From positions 40,356 through 104,355 of the forward strand of contig NZ_QXEV01000005.1 in assembly GCF_003550015.1 (NCBI RefSeq): a stretch of 64,000 nt of DNA, in the 5' to 3' direction. A program made the translations under genes and the position numbers. Below, one piece after another: positions 33,471 to 42,682 of the stretch (within the stretch, counting starts at the first letter, position 1; each line of letters begins with the position of its first letter). Below the pieces are notes generated by a model, which made no database searches, was not told where the DNA came from, and saw only the letters and a program-made list of their open reading frames with translations. This DNA comes from Anaeroplasma bactoclasticum. Lineage in GTDB: Bacteria; Bacillota_I; Bacilli_A; Acholeplasmatales; Anaeroplasmataceae.

Positions 33471-36212
33471 TTATTTCTTCTTTTTGCCTTTTAATGAATT
33501 AAAATACTCTTGCCTTTTTTTTAATTTCTTGGAGGTCAAGAAACCTTGAATTGCTAATTGTTTAGCTGGTTCAATTGACTTAAATTTTGGAGTTGTAACT
33601 TTGTAATGAAGACGTGCACAATCTATAGTGCATTGAACCCGTTCTCTTATTCTAGAATAAATAAGTTTGACTTCTAAACCCTCTATTGTCATAGTTTCTT
33701 CTCTAATAATTACTCTGTCAGATTTCTTTTTGGTTTTTGGAGTTGTTTTTTTATTTTTAAGGTCATATATATCAACAACCTGGGAATATTTAGTTTTAGA
33801 GTCATTATATTTATAATCCTTGTATTTTTTTATAAAATTTTTTATTTCTTCGTTTGAAACATTTAAATTCAATACCTCTTTATATTCCTTTATAAAAATC
33901 TCATAAGTTTCTTTTGCTGCTTTATAATGTTTGATTTCATCTATGATTTTCTCATACTTTTTTCTAGAATCTTTATAATCATAATTCTCATACTTTTTCA
34001 AAAAATCTTTAATATACTCTTCTTTACATTGGCCTTTTTTAATCCTTTCTATAAAACTATCACATTCAAAAATAAACTGGCAATATGAAATCTCCTTTTG
34101 TTTATCAATTATTTTATTAATACATTTTAAAGAATCAGAATAATTATAATTTTTATACTTGTTACAAAACTCTAGTGTTTTTTTCGCTAATTCATCTACA
34201 TTATCTTTTTGAGGAATGGCTTCATATAATCGTTTATACTCGCTGACAAACGTATTATATTTATTTGTAAGTTTATTTATTATATCATTTATATTTTCCA
34301 CCATAGTCAATGATTTTTCATAATCAAAATTCATATATTTCTTCACAAACGAAGCGCATTCTTTATATCTATCGTCCAAACTTTTGATTATAAGAATTCT
34401 TTTGTATTCTTGGGTAAGATTATTATATTTATTTGTACAAATCGTATTATTATATTTTATTAATTTGTTTTTCAAATCATTATTTGCATACGTAATTGCT
34501 TTGAAATAATCCCCATCATCATCTAATGGCTCTGCTAGTCTCGCTAGGTTTTCAATACTTTTAAGTTTATTCTTAATAAGTAACTTAAAAACATATATTC
34601 TTGCATCATCTTTTCTTAGAAGCATTGCCTCATCAATTGTTTCAGATGCTTGATTAAAATTTGATGAAGATAATTCTTTTTCAACTTTATTAATATAAAA
34701 CTGAAATATCTTCTCATCATTATCAGAGTAATCTTTTGTTTTATATGATACTTTATTAACGAAATTAGTCGATAAATCTATTAATTCAACATTAGTTTTT
34801 TCACCTGTCAAATTAATACCACAAAAAGAACAATATTTTGCATTAAAATTAATTTCATTGTTGCAATTTGGACAATAATAATGTTTCGCTGTCAAATTAA
34901 TTGATAACCTATCAAGCAAATCGTCTTTACTAATACATCTTTGTAAATTTTCAAATGCTGATTCTATTATTTTACGCGATATTAAACTGCAGTTATAATC
35001 ATACTTCTCTAATTCAAATTCAATTCTATTAATTTCAGGGTGGTCTCTTAAGTATGGAATTTCTTTACTAATAACATCACACTCACGATCTCTACTATTT
35101 CGACTACTTAAAAATAAAAATACCTTACAAGATTTAATAGCCATTTCAATATTCGATTGATAGTTTTCCATGGCCCCAATTGTAGTTGGCAAATTTCTAA
35201 GTGCAACAAAACATGATACTCCATTAGATTCTAGAAAATCAACTATTTCAAAGACCTTTTCATAATCTTTAGAACTATAAGCAACAAAAACGTCCCTAGG
35301 ATAGTTAACAATATAAATACCCTCATCAATTTCTTTTGCTTTTAATTCCAGTTTTTCATTATAAATACTTTTCTCTTTACCATCTAACGTATTTTCAATC
35401 AAATTCCTTAATGGTATTATATTAGACTTCTTCAAATCATATTTATAAATCATAAAATCTAATAGTTGAGGCACAAATTCAGCATTATCATATGTATTAA
35501 TTTTATTTATAAACTCGTTAATCGCTAATGAACTGCCATCAACACATAATAGATAAAATCTTGCCATAAAATTATCCGGTTCAATTTGCAAGTAATTTGT
35601 TGCACATAATCTAATCTCATCTTTTGAAGGATACTTTTTTTCAATTGCATTTTTTAAATTATTTTTTGCATTGATCGATGCTTGATTCATTTCCATATCA
35701 AATTTGTCTTTTAATTTTGATAATTCAAGAGACAAGTTGTTTATTTCTTCTTTTGAAATAGTCTTATATTTTCCACATAACTCATTTAACTCATCTTTAG
35801 ATGGTATTGCTACATGCATTTTTTCAAACATATTGTTATAAATCAAAACAATAACTTCAAATAGTCTCTTCATTATTCCATCAATGCTTAACGGATCATT
35901 TACACTTTCATAAGAACTATGTTGTTTGTTTCTTTCTTTTCTCAAGTAATGAACAAATGCCAAATCAATATTAATACTTGATAACTCGTTTATAACTTCT
36001 TTTTTAGTGATAATATCATAATAAAATAATCCTTGCGTAACACAAATATTTTTACAATTAATATAGCTTATAATAGCATTTTCAATAATGTTACTAGCCA
36101 AAACATATATTTGTATAGAATCACCATCAAAAATATTTACTGCTTTAAATAAATCATCAATTCGAGAAGATAATTTTTTTGAAATTGAATTTGCATAACT
36201 GTAATCGTACAT
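33471..36212 (-). CDS. HEPN-TIR-zinc ribbon multidomain protein, probable defence effector
   Basis: About 913 residues from ATG 36212 (GAGGTG upstream). Domains in order: an N-terminal helical HEPN/DUF4145-like region with HYLRKERNKQHSS (RNKQH, about 97-101); a TIR domain at about 309-440 (RDVFVAYSSKDYEKVFEIVDFL, GVSCFVALRNLP, KVFLFLSSRNS); a four-Cys zinc ribbon (CPNC...CSFC, about 450-467); then a long Lys/Glu/Tyr-rich helical region with at least three repeats of the type KKYxxYxYxDSxKKYxxIID. TIR domains degrade NAD or make signalling nucleotides, and HEPN domains cut RNA; either could cause abortive infection. It stands alone behind an XRE gene and is bounded by direct repeats, suggesting acquisition as a cassette. 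Confidence 0.75.
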   Translation of the reverse strand: MYDYSYANSISKKLSSRIDDLFKAVNIFDGDSIQIYVLASNIIENAIISYINCKNICVTQGLFYYDIITKKEVINELSSINIDLAFVHYLRKERNKQHSSYESVNDPLSIDGIMKRLFEVIVLIYNNMFEKMHVAIPSKDELNELCGKYKTISKEEINNLSLELSKLKDKFDMEMNQASINAKNNLKNAIEKKYPSKDEIRLCATNYLQIEPDNFMARFYLLCVDGSSLAINEFINKINTYDNAEFVPQLLDFMIYKYDLKKSNIIPLRNLIENTLDGKEKSIYNEKLELKAKEIDEGIYIVNYPRDVFVAYSSKDYEKVFEIVDFLESNGVSCFVALRNLPTTIGAMENYQSNIEMAIKSCKVFLFLSSRNSRDRECDVISKEIPYLRDHPEINRIEFELEKYDYNCSLISRKIIESAFENLQRCISKDDLLDRLSINLTAKHYYCPNCNNEINFNAKYCSFCGINLTGEKTNVELIDLSTNFVNKVSYKTKDYSDNDEKIFQFYINKVEKELSSSNFNQASETIDEAMLLRKDDARIYVFKLLIKNKLKSIENLARLAEPLDDDGDYFKAITYANNDLKNKLIKYNNTICTNKYNNLTQEYKRILIIKSLDDRYKECASFVKKYMNFDYEKSLTMVENINDIINKLTNKYNTFVSEYKRLYEAIPQKDNVDELAKKTLEFCNKYKNYNYSDSLKCINKIIDKQKEISYCQFIFECDSFIERIKKGQCKEEYIKDFLKKYENYDYKDSRKKYEKIIDEIKHYKAAKETYEIFIKEYKEVLNLNVSNEEIKNFIKKYKDYKYNDSKTKYSQVVDIYDLKNKKTTPKTKKKSDRVIIREETMTIEGLEVKLIYSRIRERVQCTIDCARLHYKVTTPKFKSIEPAKQLAIQGFLTSKKLKKRQEYFNSLKGKKKK

Positions 36213-36247
36213 AGTCAACACCTCGTTTAATCAATTATATCACAAAA

Positions 36248-36299
36248 ATAAAAAATAACATCCTACGCTTTGCGTAAGATGCTATCCATTGATACTCCT
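36248..36299. repeat. Direct repeat, right copy (xre 3' end plus terminator)
   Basis: Original-looking copy, covering the last codons of the 36263-36496 XRE gene and a 10-bp stem (CATCTTACGC / GCGTAGGATG) followed by a U-rich stretch on the minus strand. The terminator stem overlaps the coding end and stop codon. Confidence 0.75.
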
Positions 36300-36496
36300 A
36301 ATATCACTGAGATTTTGTAAAAGGTTGGTAGGCTTGGTTTCTTGAAACCATCCTCATAATCAGCGATGATTCTTGAGCTTACACCGATACGGTCAGCAAA
36401 TTCCTCACGTGATAAACCTTTTGCCTTTCTAAATTTCTTTAGATTAGCTCCCATAACCTCTACATCAAGAGTAATTTCAATTTTTTCGTCAATCAT
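36263..36496 (-). CDS. XRE-family regulator (77 aa)
   Basis: ATG 36496 with AAAGGAGG. Single HTH domain: LKKFRKAKGLSREEFADRIGVSSRIIADYEDGFKKPSLPTFYKISVILGVS. Its 3' end lies within the terminator hairpin and is duplicated beyond the TIR gene. It lies directly upstream of the TIR gene but is closed by its own terminator, so it may repress that gene or act as its antitoxin-like partner. DNA target unknown. Confidence 0.85.
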   Translation of the reverse strand: MIDEKIEITLDVEVMGANLKKFRKAKGLSREEFADRIGVSSRIIADYEDGFKKPSLPTFYKISVILGVSMDSILRKA

Positions 36497-36593
36497 ATTA
36501 TTATTCCTCCTTTACGAAAAACCTTCATAAATTCACGAATAATATGCTTGACTACTTTATTTTAACATAAAAAGTCTAATATTCCTATAATTT

Positions 36594-36818
36594 TTAATTT
36601 TCGTAGAATACAAATGAATCTAAAGAAACATGATATTTGTTACAAATATTAACTAGTAATTCTAATCTAGGGATTCTTTGACCTGCTTCCCATGAATAAA
36701 TAGTTGCTTCAGAAACATTTAATACTTTTGATAAATCTTTTATAGTCTCATTATTGTTTTTTCTTAAATCTTTAATTCTTTGTCCTATAAAAATACTTGA
36801 TATTGTTCCCGCTCTCAT
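36594..36818 (-). CDS. XRE-family regulator (about 74 aa), proposed to bind TGAAC-N5-GTTCA
   Basis: The start is placed at ATG 36818, nine bases after AAAGGA; the earlier in-frame ATG at 36836 overlaps that site. HTH: GQRIKDLRKNNNETIKDLSKVLNVSEATIYSWEAGQRIPRLELLVNICNKYHVSLD. Its promoter (TATAAT 36861-36866) carries a TGAAC-N5-GTTCA palindrome overlapping the spacer and -35 zone, the expected layout for autorepression. Three more copies occur at 18166, 33319 and 33396, so it may govern a small regulon. Confidence 0.8.
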   Translation of the reverse strand: MRAGTISSIFIGQRIKDLRKNNNETIKDLSKVLNVSEATIYSWEAGQRIPRLELLVNICNKYHVSLDSFVFYEN

Positions 36819-36860
36819 AATTCTATTTCCTTTCATCAACTATATTCTATCACTAGCTAT

Positions 36861-36886
36861 ATTATAAAAAATGAACCAGTGGTTCA
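36861..36886 (-). promoter_or_regulatory. XRE promoter with TGAAC-N5-GTTCA palindrome, copy 4
   Basis: TATAAT at 36861-36866 and the palindrome TGAACCAGTGGTTCA at 36872-36886 (the most symmetric of the four copies). TTGAAC within the palindrome could double as a suboptimal -35. Confidence 0.65.
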
Positions 36887-36922
36887 AAAAAGCCCAAAAG
36901 TATTTTGCACTTACTCTTGGGC
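36886..36922 (-). terminator. Terminator after the DUF4177 gene
   Basis: GCCCAAGAGTA / TACTTTTGGGC stem (11 bp, one G-U) with a 9-base loop and six U on the minus strand, ten bases after the stop at 36932. Confidence 0.9.
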
Positions 36923-36931
36923 ACAGATAAA

Positions 36932-37114
36932 CTATTCTACTTCTTTATATAATACTGCAATTAATGCGCCACCAATATCATTAGGTGATACAATTTGTTG
37001 CAATGTCCATCCTTTTTTTACATAAGAATTCAACTTTATTTCTGCATCATTTAAATCTTTTTCTCTAGATAAATGTGCTTTTTCATTTAATTGAACAAGC
37101 TTGTATTCTTTCAT
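36932..37114 (-). CDS. DUF4177-type small protein (60 aa)
   Basis: ATG 37114 with TAAGGAGGTAAA. The pattern KEYKLVQLNEK...LNDAEIKLNSYVKKGWTLQQIVSPND...LIAVLYKEVE is that of DUF4177: a beta-alpha-beta unit with the signature KxGW. Function of the family unknown. It is last gene of the kinase/lipoprotein operon. Confidence 0.75.
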   Translation of the reverse strand: MKEYKLVQLNEKAHLSREKDLNDAEIKLNSYVKKGWTLQQIVSPNDIGGALIAVLYKEVE

Positions 37115-37127
37115 TAATTTTACCTCC

Positions 37128-39839
37128 TTAAGCTTTTGTAATTTCTATCTTTTTGCCATCGTAGTAAAGCTTATAGTCTACATTATCTCCTCTAAAGTAG
37201 ATAGTGTATTCCTTACCTGCTTCACTATAGTATCCTTCTATTCTTTGGAAGGTTATTGCGCTGAAGGCTGAATTGTCAGTATAGTCATAATCTATTGTTA
37301 ATTTGAAATTAGTATCTAATTCAAAGCAAATATCACCATATGAGCCTGTATGCTTTAGGCCTTGACCACTATCTGATGGTATGTAATGGCCTAGTGCTTT
37401 ACTCATGGTTCTTGTATTGAAGCTTGTAAATTGCTTACCATTCATGATATAAAAATTAATTTCTTTATATACTGTAATTATTATTTCAGTGCTTGATTTT
37501 ATATAATATCTTATTGTTTTATCCTTTTGGATTAAGTCAAATGTTTTACCAATTACATCTCCATTATATGGATTTGCTGAATGGTCAGTATCTGATGTAG
37601 CTATAGCAATAGTTCCATCACTTAGTAATAATAATCTTTCTGTTGAATAATCCTTATAGGATATTTTTAATAGTTTATTTGAGTTTACAGTATAAGATTT
37701 TACTGTTTTGGAGTAATAATATGAATCCGGTTCATAATATAATGTATTAAATCTCTTTATGCTTCCTTCTTCATAATAGGTTGGCATTAGGAATTGTACA
37801 TTTTCTCCTGTTGAATTTATTAATGAATAATCAAATTCAACAGATTTATTATTCTTATTCACATAATAATATAAATTGAAATTATCCTTTTGTGTAGTGT
37901 ATGTATAATACTCTTCATTACATACCTGACATTTACCATCAACTATATGGTGATGAGTTGCTGAAGGGACATGAATGTCAGTTTCTTCTCTAACTGTTTG
38001 GATATTAATCATATATGTACTAGAACTATAAGCAAACATAGTTAATAATCCATCATTTGTGAAGCTTATTGCTACTCTTGCAGTCTCATTATTTCCTTTA
38101 TAATTCTTTGTCGATACTTCTTCAACCTTGTAATAAGAATAATCAGTATCATAAGCTAATGTATTATAGATGGAGGAGGTATTTAATATAGCATTGATTA
38201 GCATATTCTTGTATGCATTATATGGATCATTATTAGAATCATATAATCTATGCTTATAGCCTTCAAAGGCTGTTTCTATTACTTCATCACCATCGTAATA
38301 GTATTCATATTCCTTTCCATTTGCATAATCATATAGATAGCAATAATAAGTATTATTCTTATTAGATAGCTTAATTGAATATGAAATATTATTTTGAATA
38401 TCCATATATTCTATTTCTATATATTTATCCTTTATATAATCTGAAGTAAAGGAGTCTTCCCACATGGATTTTGTTAAAGATAATCTAGAAATAGCTTCTT
38501 GGTAGGAATCTCCACATACAGAGCATGTTATTTCTTTTATACCAGCTTCATTATAGTTTGGTTGCTTAATGATTGTTTCTATAGAATAATTATGGCTTCC
38601 TAAAGGTAGCTCCTCTGGTGCTTCTAATTCCTTATGGCAGAATGAGCAGTAAGAGCCTTCAGTATGACCATGAGTTATACAAGTTGATGCCTCTGGTGTA
38701 CCAGGTATTGGTGTATGAGGAATCATATCTAAAGTTTTATATTCCTCATGACCACAAATATTACATACTCTTTTTGCCTGACCTTCGGATATACATGTTG
38801 AATCTTGAGTATTAGTCCAAGCGCCATAATCATGATCAGTTTTATCTACTACTATAGATGGGGTGATTTCAAGATTACAATCTTTGCAATGAGTACCGCC
38901 TGTTAAGCCTGTATGGTTACAGCTTGGAGATACCTCTTCATTTGGAACTATAGTATGGGATTTAATTGCAACATCTCTATATTCTTCATGGCCACAATCA
39001 CTACATACTCTAACCTCTTGGCCTTTATGAGTACAAGTAGCTTCAATTGATGTAGACCAAGCATCATAATTATGCACCTTCATTGGAACAACTGTTGATG
39101 GAGTTATTTCTAAATTACATACCTCACAATGAGTTCCACCTGTTAAGCCAGTCTTAGTACAGGTTGCCTCTACCTCTAGATTAGGTACAATTGTATGAGA
39201 TTTAATAGCTACCTCTCTATATTCCTCATAATTACAATCCTGGCATGTTCTTTTTTCTTGGCCCTTATGAGTACAAGTTGCCTCAATGGTTGTAGTCCAA
39301 GGTCCATAATTATGATTCTTCTTTTCAATTGTTGTAGGCTCTGTAAGCTCTTGGTTACATACCTTACAGTGAGTACCTCCTGTATGACCTTCATGTGAAC
39401 ATGTCGCCTCCAAAGTGTCATCAGCAACTGGAGTATGTGCTGCATAATCAGTTTCCTGGAATTCCTCTTGACCACATTTAGAGCACACTCTTTTTAATTG
39501 TCCTTTAGAAATACAGGTTGCAGAAACTGCCTCCTGCCAGTCATCAAACGTATGACCTAATGGTGCAGTAGCTCTTTGTTCCTTATATCCACAGACTATG
39601 CAATGGTATTCTTCTATACCTTCAGTTGTACATGTTGGAGCTGCAATTACAGTTACCTCATCACTAAAGATATGAGCTTCCTCATTTTCTTTTTTACCAC
39701 ATTCGCATATATCATAGTGATTTTGATTATCATAGGATAGCTTAAAATCATGATAATCATTTTCTATTGATGATGTATCACATGATGCAAGGGGAATGAT
39801 TATTAAAAGTGATAATAGCAATAATATATATTTTTTCAT
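37128..39839 (-). CDS. Cys-rich surface lipoprotein with 80-residue repeats
   Basis: 903 residues. Signal peptide KKYILLLLSLLIIIPLA with lipobox LASC (Cys20) predicts a lipid-anchored surface protein. Residues about 100-420 contain four tandem 80-residue units beginning near 101, 181, 261 and 341, each with W-x(5)-ATC-x(4)-GQ-x-(K/R)RxCxxC then (S/A)HTxxP and GGTHCxxCN; paired cysteines suggest zinc-knuckle or disulfide folds. The C-terminal 450 residues are beta-rich with many Tyr and Ser. The kinase gene upstream overlaps its start by one base, so the kinase and this protein are co-produced. An adhesin or sensor role is possible. Confidence 0.75.
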   Translation of the reverse strand: MKKYILLLLSLLIIIPLASCDTSSIENDYHDFKLSYDNQNHYDICECGKKENEEAHIFSDEVTVIAAPTCTTEGIEEYHCIVCGYKEQRATAPLGHTFDDWQEAVSATCISKGQLKRVCSKCGQEEFQETDYAAHTPVADDTLEATCSHEGHTGGTHCKVCNQELTEPTTIEKKNHNYGPWTTTIEATCTHKGQEKRTCQDCNYEEYREVAIKSHTIVPNLEVEATCTKTGLTGGTHCEVCNLEITPSTVVPMKVHNYDAWSTSIEATCTHKGQEVRVCSDCGHEEYRDVAIKSHTIVPNEEVSPSCNHTGLTGGTHCKDCNLEITPSIVVDKTDHDYGAWTNTQDSTCISEGQAKRVCNICGHEEYKTLDMIPHTPIPGTPEASTCITHGHTEGSYCSFCHKELEAPEELPLGSHNYSIETIIKQPNYNEAGIKEITCSVCGDSYQEAISRLSLTKSMWEDSFTSDYIKDKYIEIEYMDIQNNISYSIKLSNKNNTYYCYLYDYANGKEYEYYYDGDEVIETAFEGYKHRLYDSNNDPYNAYKNMLINAILNTSSIYNTLAYDTDYSYYKVEEVSTKNYKGNNETARVAISFTNDGLLTMFAYSSSTYMINIQTVREETDIHVPSATHHHIVDGKCQVCNEEYYTYTTQKDNFNLYYYVNKNNKSVEFDYSLINSTGENVQFLMPTYYEEGSIKRFNTLYYEPDSYYYSKTVKSYTVNSNKLLKISYKDYSTERLLLLSDGTIAIATSDTDHSANPYNGDVIGKTFDLIQKDKTIRYYIKSSTEIIITVYKEINFYIMNGKQFTSFNTRTMSKALGHYIPSDSGQGLKHTGSYGDICFELDTNFKLTIDYDYTDNSAFSAITFQRIEGYYSEAGKEYTIYFRGDNVDYKLYYDGKKIEITKA
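38580..39539 (-). repeat. Four tandem 240-bp repeats within the lipoprotein gene
   Basis: Protein periodicity is exactly 80 residues, so the DNA period is 240 bp. The two central units are most alike (identical runs such as AIKSHTIVPN and GLTGGTHC), implying recent unequal recombination and possible size variation. Confidence 0.75.
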
Positions 39840-41269
39840 TATAAGGATGCCTCCTTATATGCTTCAATTATTTCATTTACATGATGATATCTATTGCATA
39901 GGTTTAAATCCATACATTTATTTACTATTTTAGATACATCTGAATCATCTTGGATTATGGAATCATCCTGGTAATTTATATAATTAATTAATACACCTAG
40001 GCCATAAATATCATTTTGTTCATTATATCTAGAGAAATCCTTTAGTGTTGGATCAAATAGAGTTCCTCTTATTCTTGTAAAGGTTCTTGTTTTCTTTAGC
40101 TCATTTGTATTTTTAGATAGTCCAAAATCTAATACCTTAATTGTAGCTTCATTTGTATCACTATTCTCTTTAATCATTACATTTGATGGTGATACATCTC
40201 TATGCATAATGCCATGCTTATGAAGGTAATCAAAGGAGTCTAATAATTGTATTGTTAGATTTCTTTTTTCTTCATTAGATAGCTTATGATTTTCTAAGTA
40301 GTCCTCTAGGCTATAATTGCAATAATCCATTACATATTCATATTTGATTTCATCAAATGAATATACATGAAGTAAGTTATTATGGTCTAGCATCTTCATA
40401 ATATTAAACTCAGCCTTAAAGCGTTCAATATCGGATACATCCTTTGATTCTAGCTTTTTAACTGCATATACAGTATTTAATGATGGTACAAAGGCTTTAT
40501 AAACCTTAGCATATTTTCCTTCTCCTATTTCCTCTAGGAAGCGGGTATTAAATTCAGTTTGTTCTATTTGCTTAATTGAATATGAGTAATAATATATTTT
40601 AGTAATAAGGATTGATAATAAGGATAGAGTTAATAATACTGTAGCTAGGATTTCAAATATCAATAGATTATTATAATAAATTACAAAATGAGGCTTCTTA
40701 ACTGATAATATTCCAATATTAGAAAATGCTATTAATAATAGATTTAATGCAAATATTATCTTTTTATCATAAATAGAGAATTGATGACTAGATGTATTAG
40801 CATCAATTCTATCCATTGACTTAAGTTTTAATATATCTCTTATAATAATTGATAAATTAAGTAATAATATAATACCTATACCAAATATTGGGTATAATCC
40901 ATATACCTCATTTAATTTCATTACATATAAATAATAAAAAGATACTGAAGCTAGAGTTAATAAGGATAATATATCTATTAATAAGGAAAATACCTTTAAT
41001 TTTGTATTATGCTTATTGAAGGAAACATAAAAAGCTAGATTATTATCCTCTAGCTTCAATGGTTCTTTATGCTTATGTACAAATACAATATAAAAAAGGA
41101 AATAAGCTATTATAGAACCTACAATAGCAAATAATATAATATACATATTTAATATCTTTTTAGTATTTAATATGTTAATTACAAGTGATGTAATAATAAG
41201 TGCTAAAAAAGCTATATACACCCATAGTAATAGCTTTTTATTATCTTTTCTATATAATAACTTCTCCAT
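39839..41269 (-). CDS. Membrane Ser/Thr protein kinase with N-terminal transmembrane region
   Basis: 476 residues; ATG 41269 with AGAGGG. Residues about 10-230 hold six predicted membrane helices. The cytoplasmic kinase domain (about 240-470) is complete: IGEGKYAKVYKA glycine loop, YAVKKL lysine, HRDVSPSN catalytic loop, DFGLS metal motif and RIRGTLFDPTL activation segment. Eukaryotic-like bacterial kinases usually put the kinase first and membrane anchor later, so the order is reversed. It is coupled to the repeat lipoprotein by a one-base overlap and probably signals cell-surface state. Confidence 0.85.
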   Translation of the reverse strand: MEKLLYRKDNKKLLLWVYIAFLALIITSLVINILNTKKILNMYIILFAIVGSIIAYFLFYIVFVHKHKEPLKLEDNNLAFYVSFNKHNTKLKVFSLLIDILSLLTLASVSFYYLYVMKLNEVYGLYPIFGIGIILLLNLSIIIRDILKLKSMDRIDANTSSHQFSIYDKKIIFALNLLLIAFSNIGILSVKKPHFVIYYNNLLIFEILATVLLTLSLLSILITKIYYYSYSIKQIEQTEFNTRFLEEIGEGKYAKVYKAFVPSLNTVYAVKKLESKDVSDIERFKAEFNIMKMLDHNNLLHVYSFDEIKYEYVMDYCNYSLEDYLENHKLSNEEKRNLTIQLLDSFDYLHKHGIMHRDVSPSNVMIKENSDTNEATIKVLDFGLSKNTNELKKTRTFTRIRGTLFDPTLKDFSRYNEQNDIYGLGVLINYINYQDDSIIQDDSDVSKIVNKCMDLNLCNRYHHVNEIIEAYKEASL

Positions 41270-41351
41270 AAAACAATCCCTCTTAATCGCTAAAAAATAA
41301 CGAGTAAATTATAGCATTTTTGAGAAAAGTTAGCAAGGAAGATAAGGATAA

Positions 41352-41385
41352 TAAAAGAAAACCACAGAATTTTCTCACTCTGTGG
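41352..41385 (-). terminator. Terminator of the BREX operon
   Basis: CCACAGA / TCTGTGG stem (7 bp, 10-base loop) followed by TTTTCTTTT on the minus strand, about 115 bases after the cysteine desulfurase stop. Between lies AT-rich sequence with no recognisable gene. Confidence 0.75.
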
Positions 41386-41500
41386 AAAGTTAAAGAACAC
41401 AATTAAATATTCGCACTTTTAAAGATTTTGGTGCCTGCCTCACTAATTATCATTCTATAACATGTAAAATCAATTGCACAAAAGGCAAATTGAACAACAG

Positions 41501-42664
41501 TTAACTTCTTTTTTTATTAATAATGCTATTACCATCAATCACTTTTTTTATTGCATCAGCAATTGCAATAGCATCTTCTATTGTATTATCTTTACCAAAA
41601 CTAATTCTAATTGTTCCTTCAGAATAATCCTGTGGAACTCTAATTGCTTTTATAACATGAGATACTTGGTTATTAACACTATCACAAGCTGATCCTGTTG
41701 AAATATATATTCCCATTAAATCCAATCTATGTAGTAGCATTTCACCGTTACTATCTTTAATAGAAATATTAACAATTCCAGGCATATGGTATTCTGCACC
41801 ATTTCTTATAAAATCAATTTTATACTCTATTAATTTTGAAACAAATGCATTTTCAACTTCAGTTATATGTTTAACATTTGCATCTAAATTATCTAGATTC
41901 TCTTTTAAAGCTGTTGCCATGCCAACGATAGATGCAACGTTCTCAGTACCAGCTCTATAACCATTTTCTTGAGCTCCGCCATTAATTAATTGATGGAGGA
42001 TTGTTCCTTTTTTTATATAAAGAAAGCCAATTCCTTTAGGACCATTAAACTTATGAGCTGACGCTGATAACATATCAACATCTAATTCTTTAACATCTAT
42101 CTTCATGTGGCCGACACATTGAACAGCATCAGTATGAAAACAAGCTCCATATTTATGAGCTGTTTGAGCTAATTCTTTTATTGGTTCAATAGTTCCAATT
42201 TCATTATTAGCCATCATAATAGATACAAATGATGTTTCACATGAGGCAACCTGTTCTTTTTCCTGGGCTAAAGCTTTTTCTAATGTTTCTTTATTAACTA
42301 TCCCATTTGAATCTACTTTTAATTTAACAAAAGAATGATTAACTGCTTCGCAACTATTTAATACAGCGTGATGTTCTATTTCTGATGTAAAAATATTACG
42401 CACATCGTTACTTAATCCAAAGCACTTAATAGCCCAATTATCACTTTCGCTACCTCCAGAAGTAAAAAATATTTCTTCTGGAGAAGCATTAATGTATTCA
42501 GCAATCATTTTTCTAGCATTTTTTAACGCTAATTTGCTTTTTTTTGAAAATGAATAAGGTTGAGATGGATTAGAATAATCGTCTATTAAATACTTCTTCA
42601 TTTCTTCAAATGCACTTAATGATAATTTAGTTGTGGCTGCATTATCTGCGTAAATCTTATTCAT
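41501..42664 (-). CDS. Cysteine desulfurase (NifS/IscS/DndA type) in the BREX operon
   Basis: 387 residues. This PLP enzyme takes sulfur from cysteine as a persulfide. The N-terminal YADNAATT, the TSGGSESDNWAI loop, HHAV, HTDAVQCVGH, the PLP-lysine motif SASAHKFNGPKG and the catalytic-Cys loop STGSACDS are all intact. It is the last gene of the type 4 BREX operon, after brxL and a small zinc-ribbon gene. A cysteine desulfurase feeding a PP-loop enzyme is the logic of DndA-DndC phosphorothioation and of thiolation of tRNA, so it is inferred to supply sulfur to BrxP. Confidence 0.9.
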   Translation of the reverse strand: MNKIYADNAATTKLSLSAFEEMKKYLIDDYSNPSQPYSFSKKSKLALKNARKMIAEYINASPEEIFFTSGGSESDNWAIKCFGLSNDVRNIFTSEIEHHAVLNSCEAVNHSFVKLKVDSNGIVNKETLEKALAQEKEQVASCETSFVSIMMANNEIGTIEPIKELAQTAHKYGACFHTDAVQCVGHMKIDVKELDVDMLSASAHKFNGPKGIGFLYIKKGTILHQLINGGAQENGYRAGTENVASIVGMATALKENLDNLDANVKHITEVENAFVSKLIEYKIDFIRNGAEYHMPGIVNISIKDSNGEMLLHRLDLMGIYISTGSACDSVNNQVSHVIKAIRVPQDYSEGTIRISFGKDNTIEDAIAIADAIKKVIDGNSIINKKRS

Positions 42665-42682
42665 AGAACATCACACTCTCTC

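Noticed and set aside
33421..36289. Repeated hairpins near 33421 and 36260 considered as CRISPR or REP-type repeats
   Set aside because: Only two copies exist, 2.8 kb apart, and each forms a gene-end terminator; no spacer-repeat array is present anywhere in the window.
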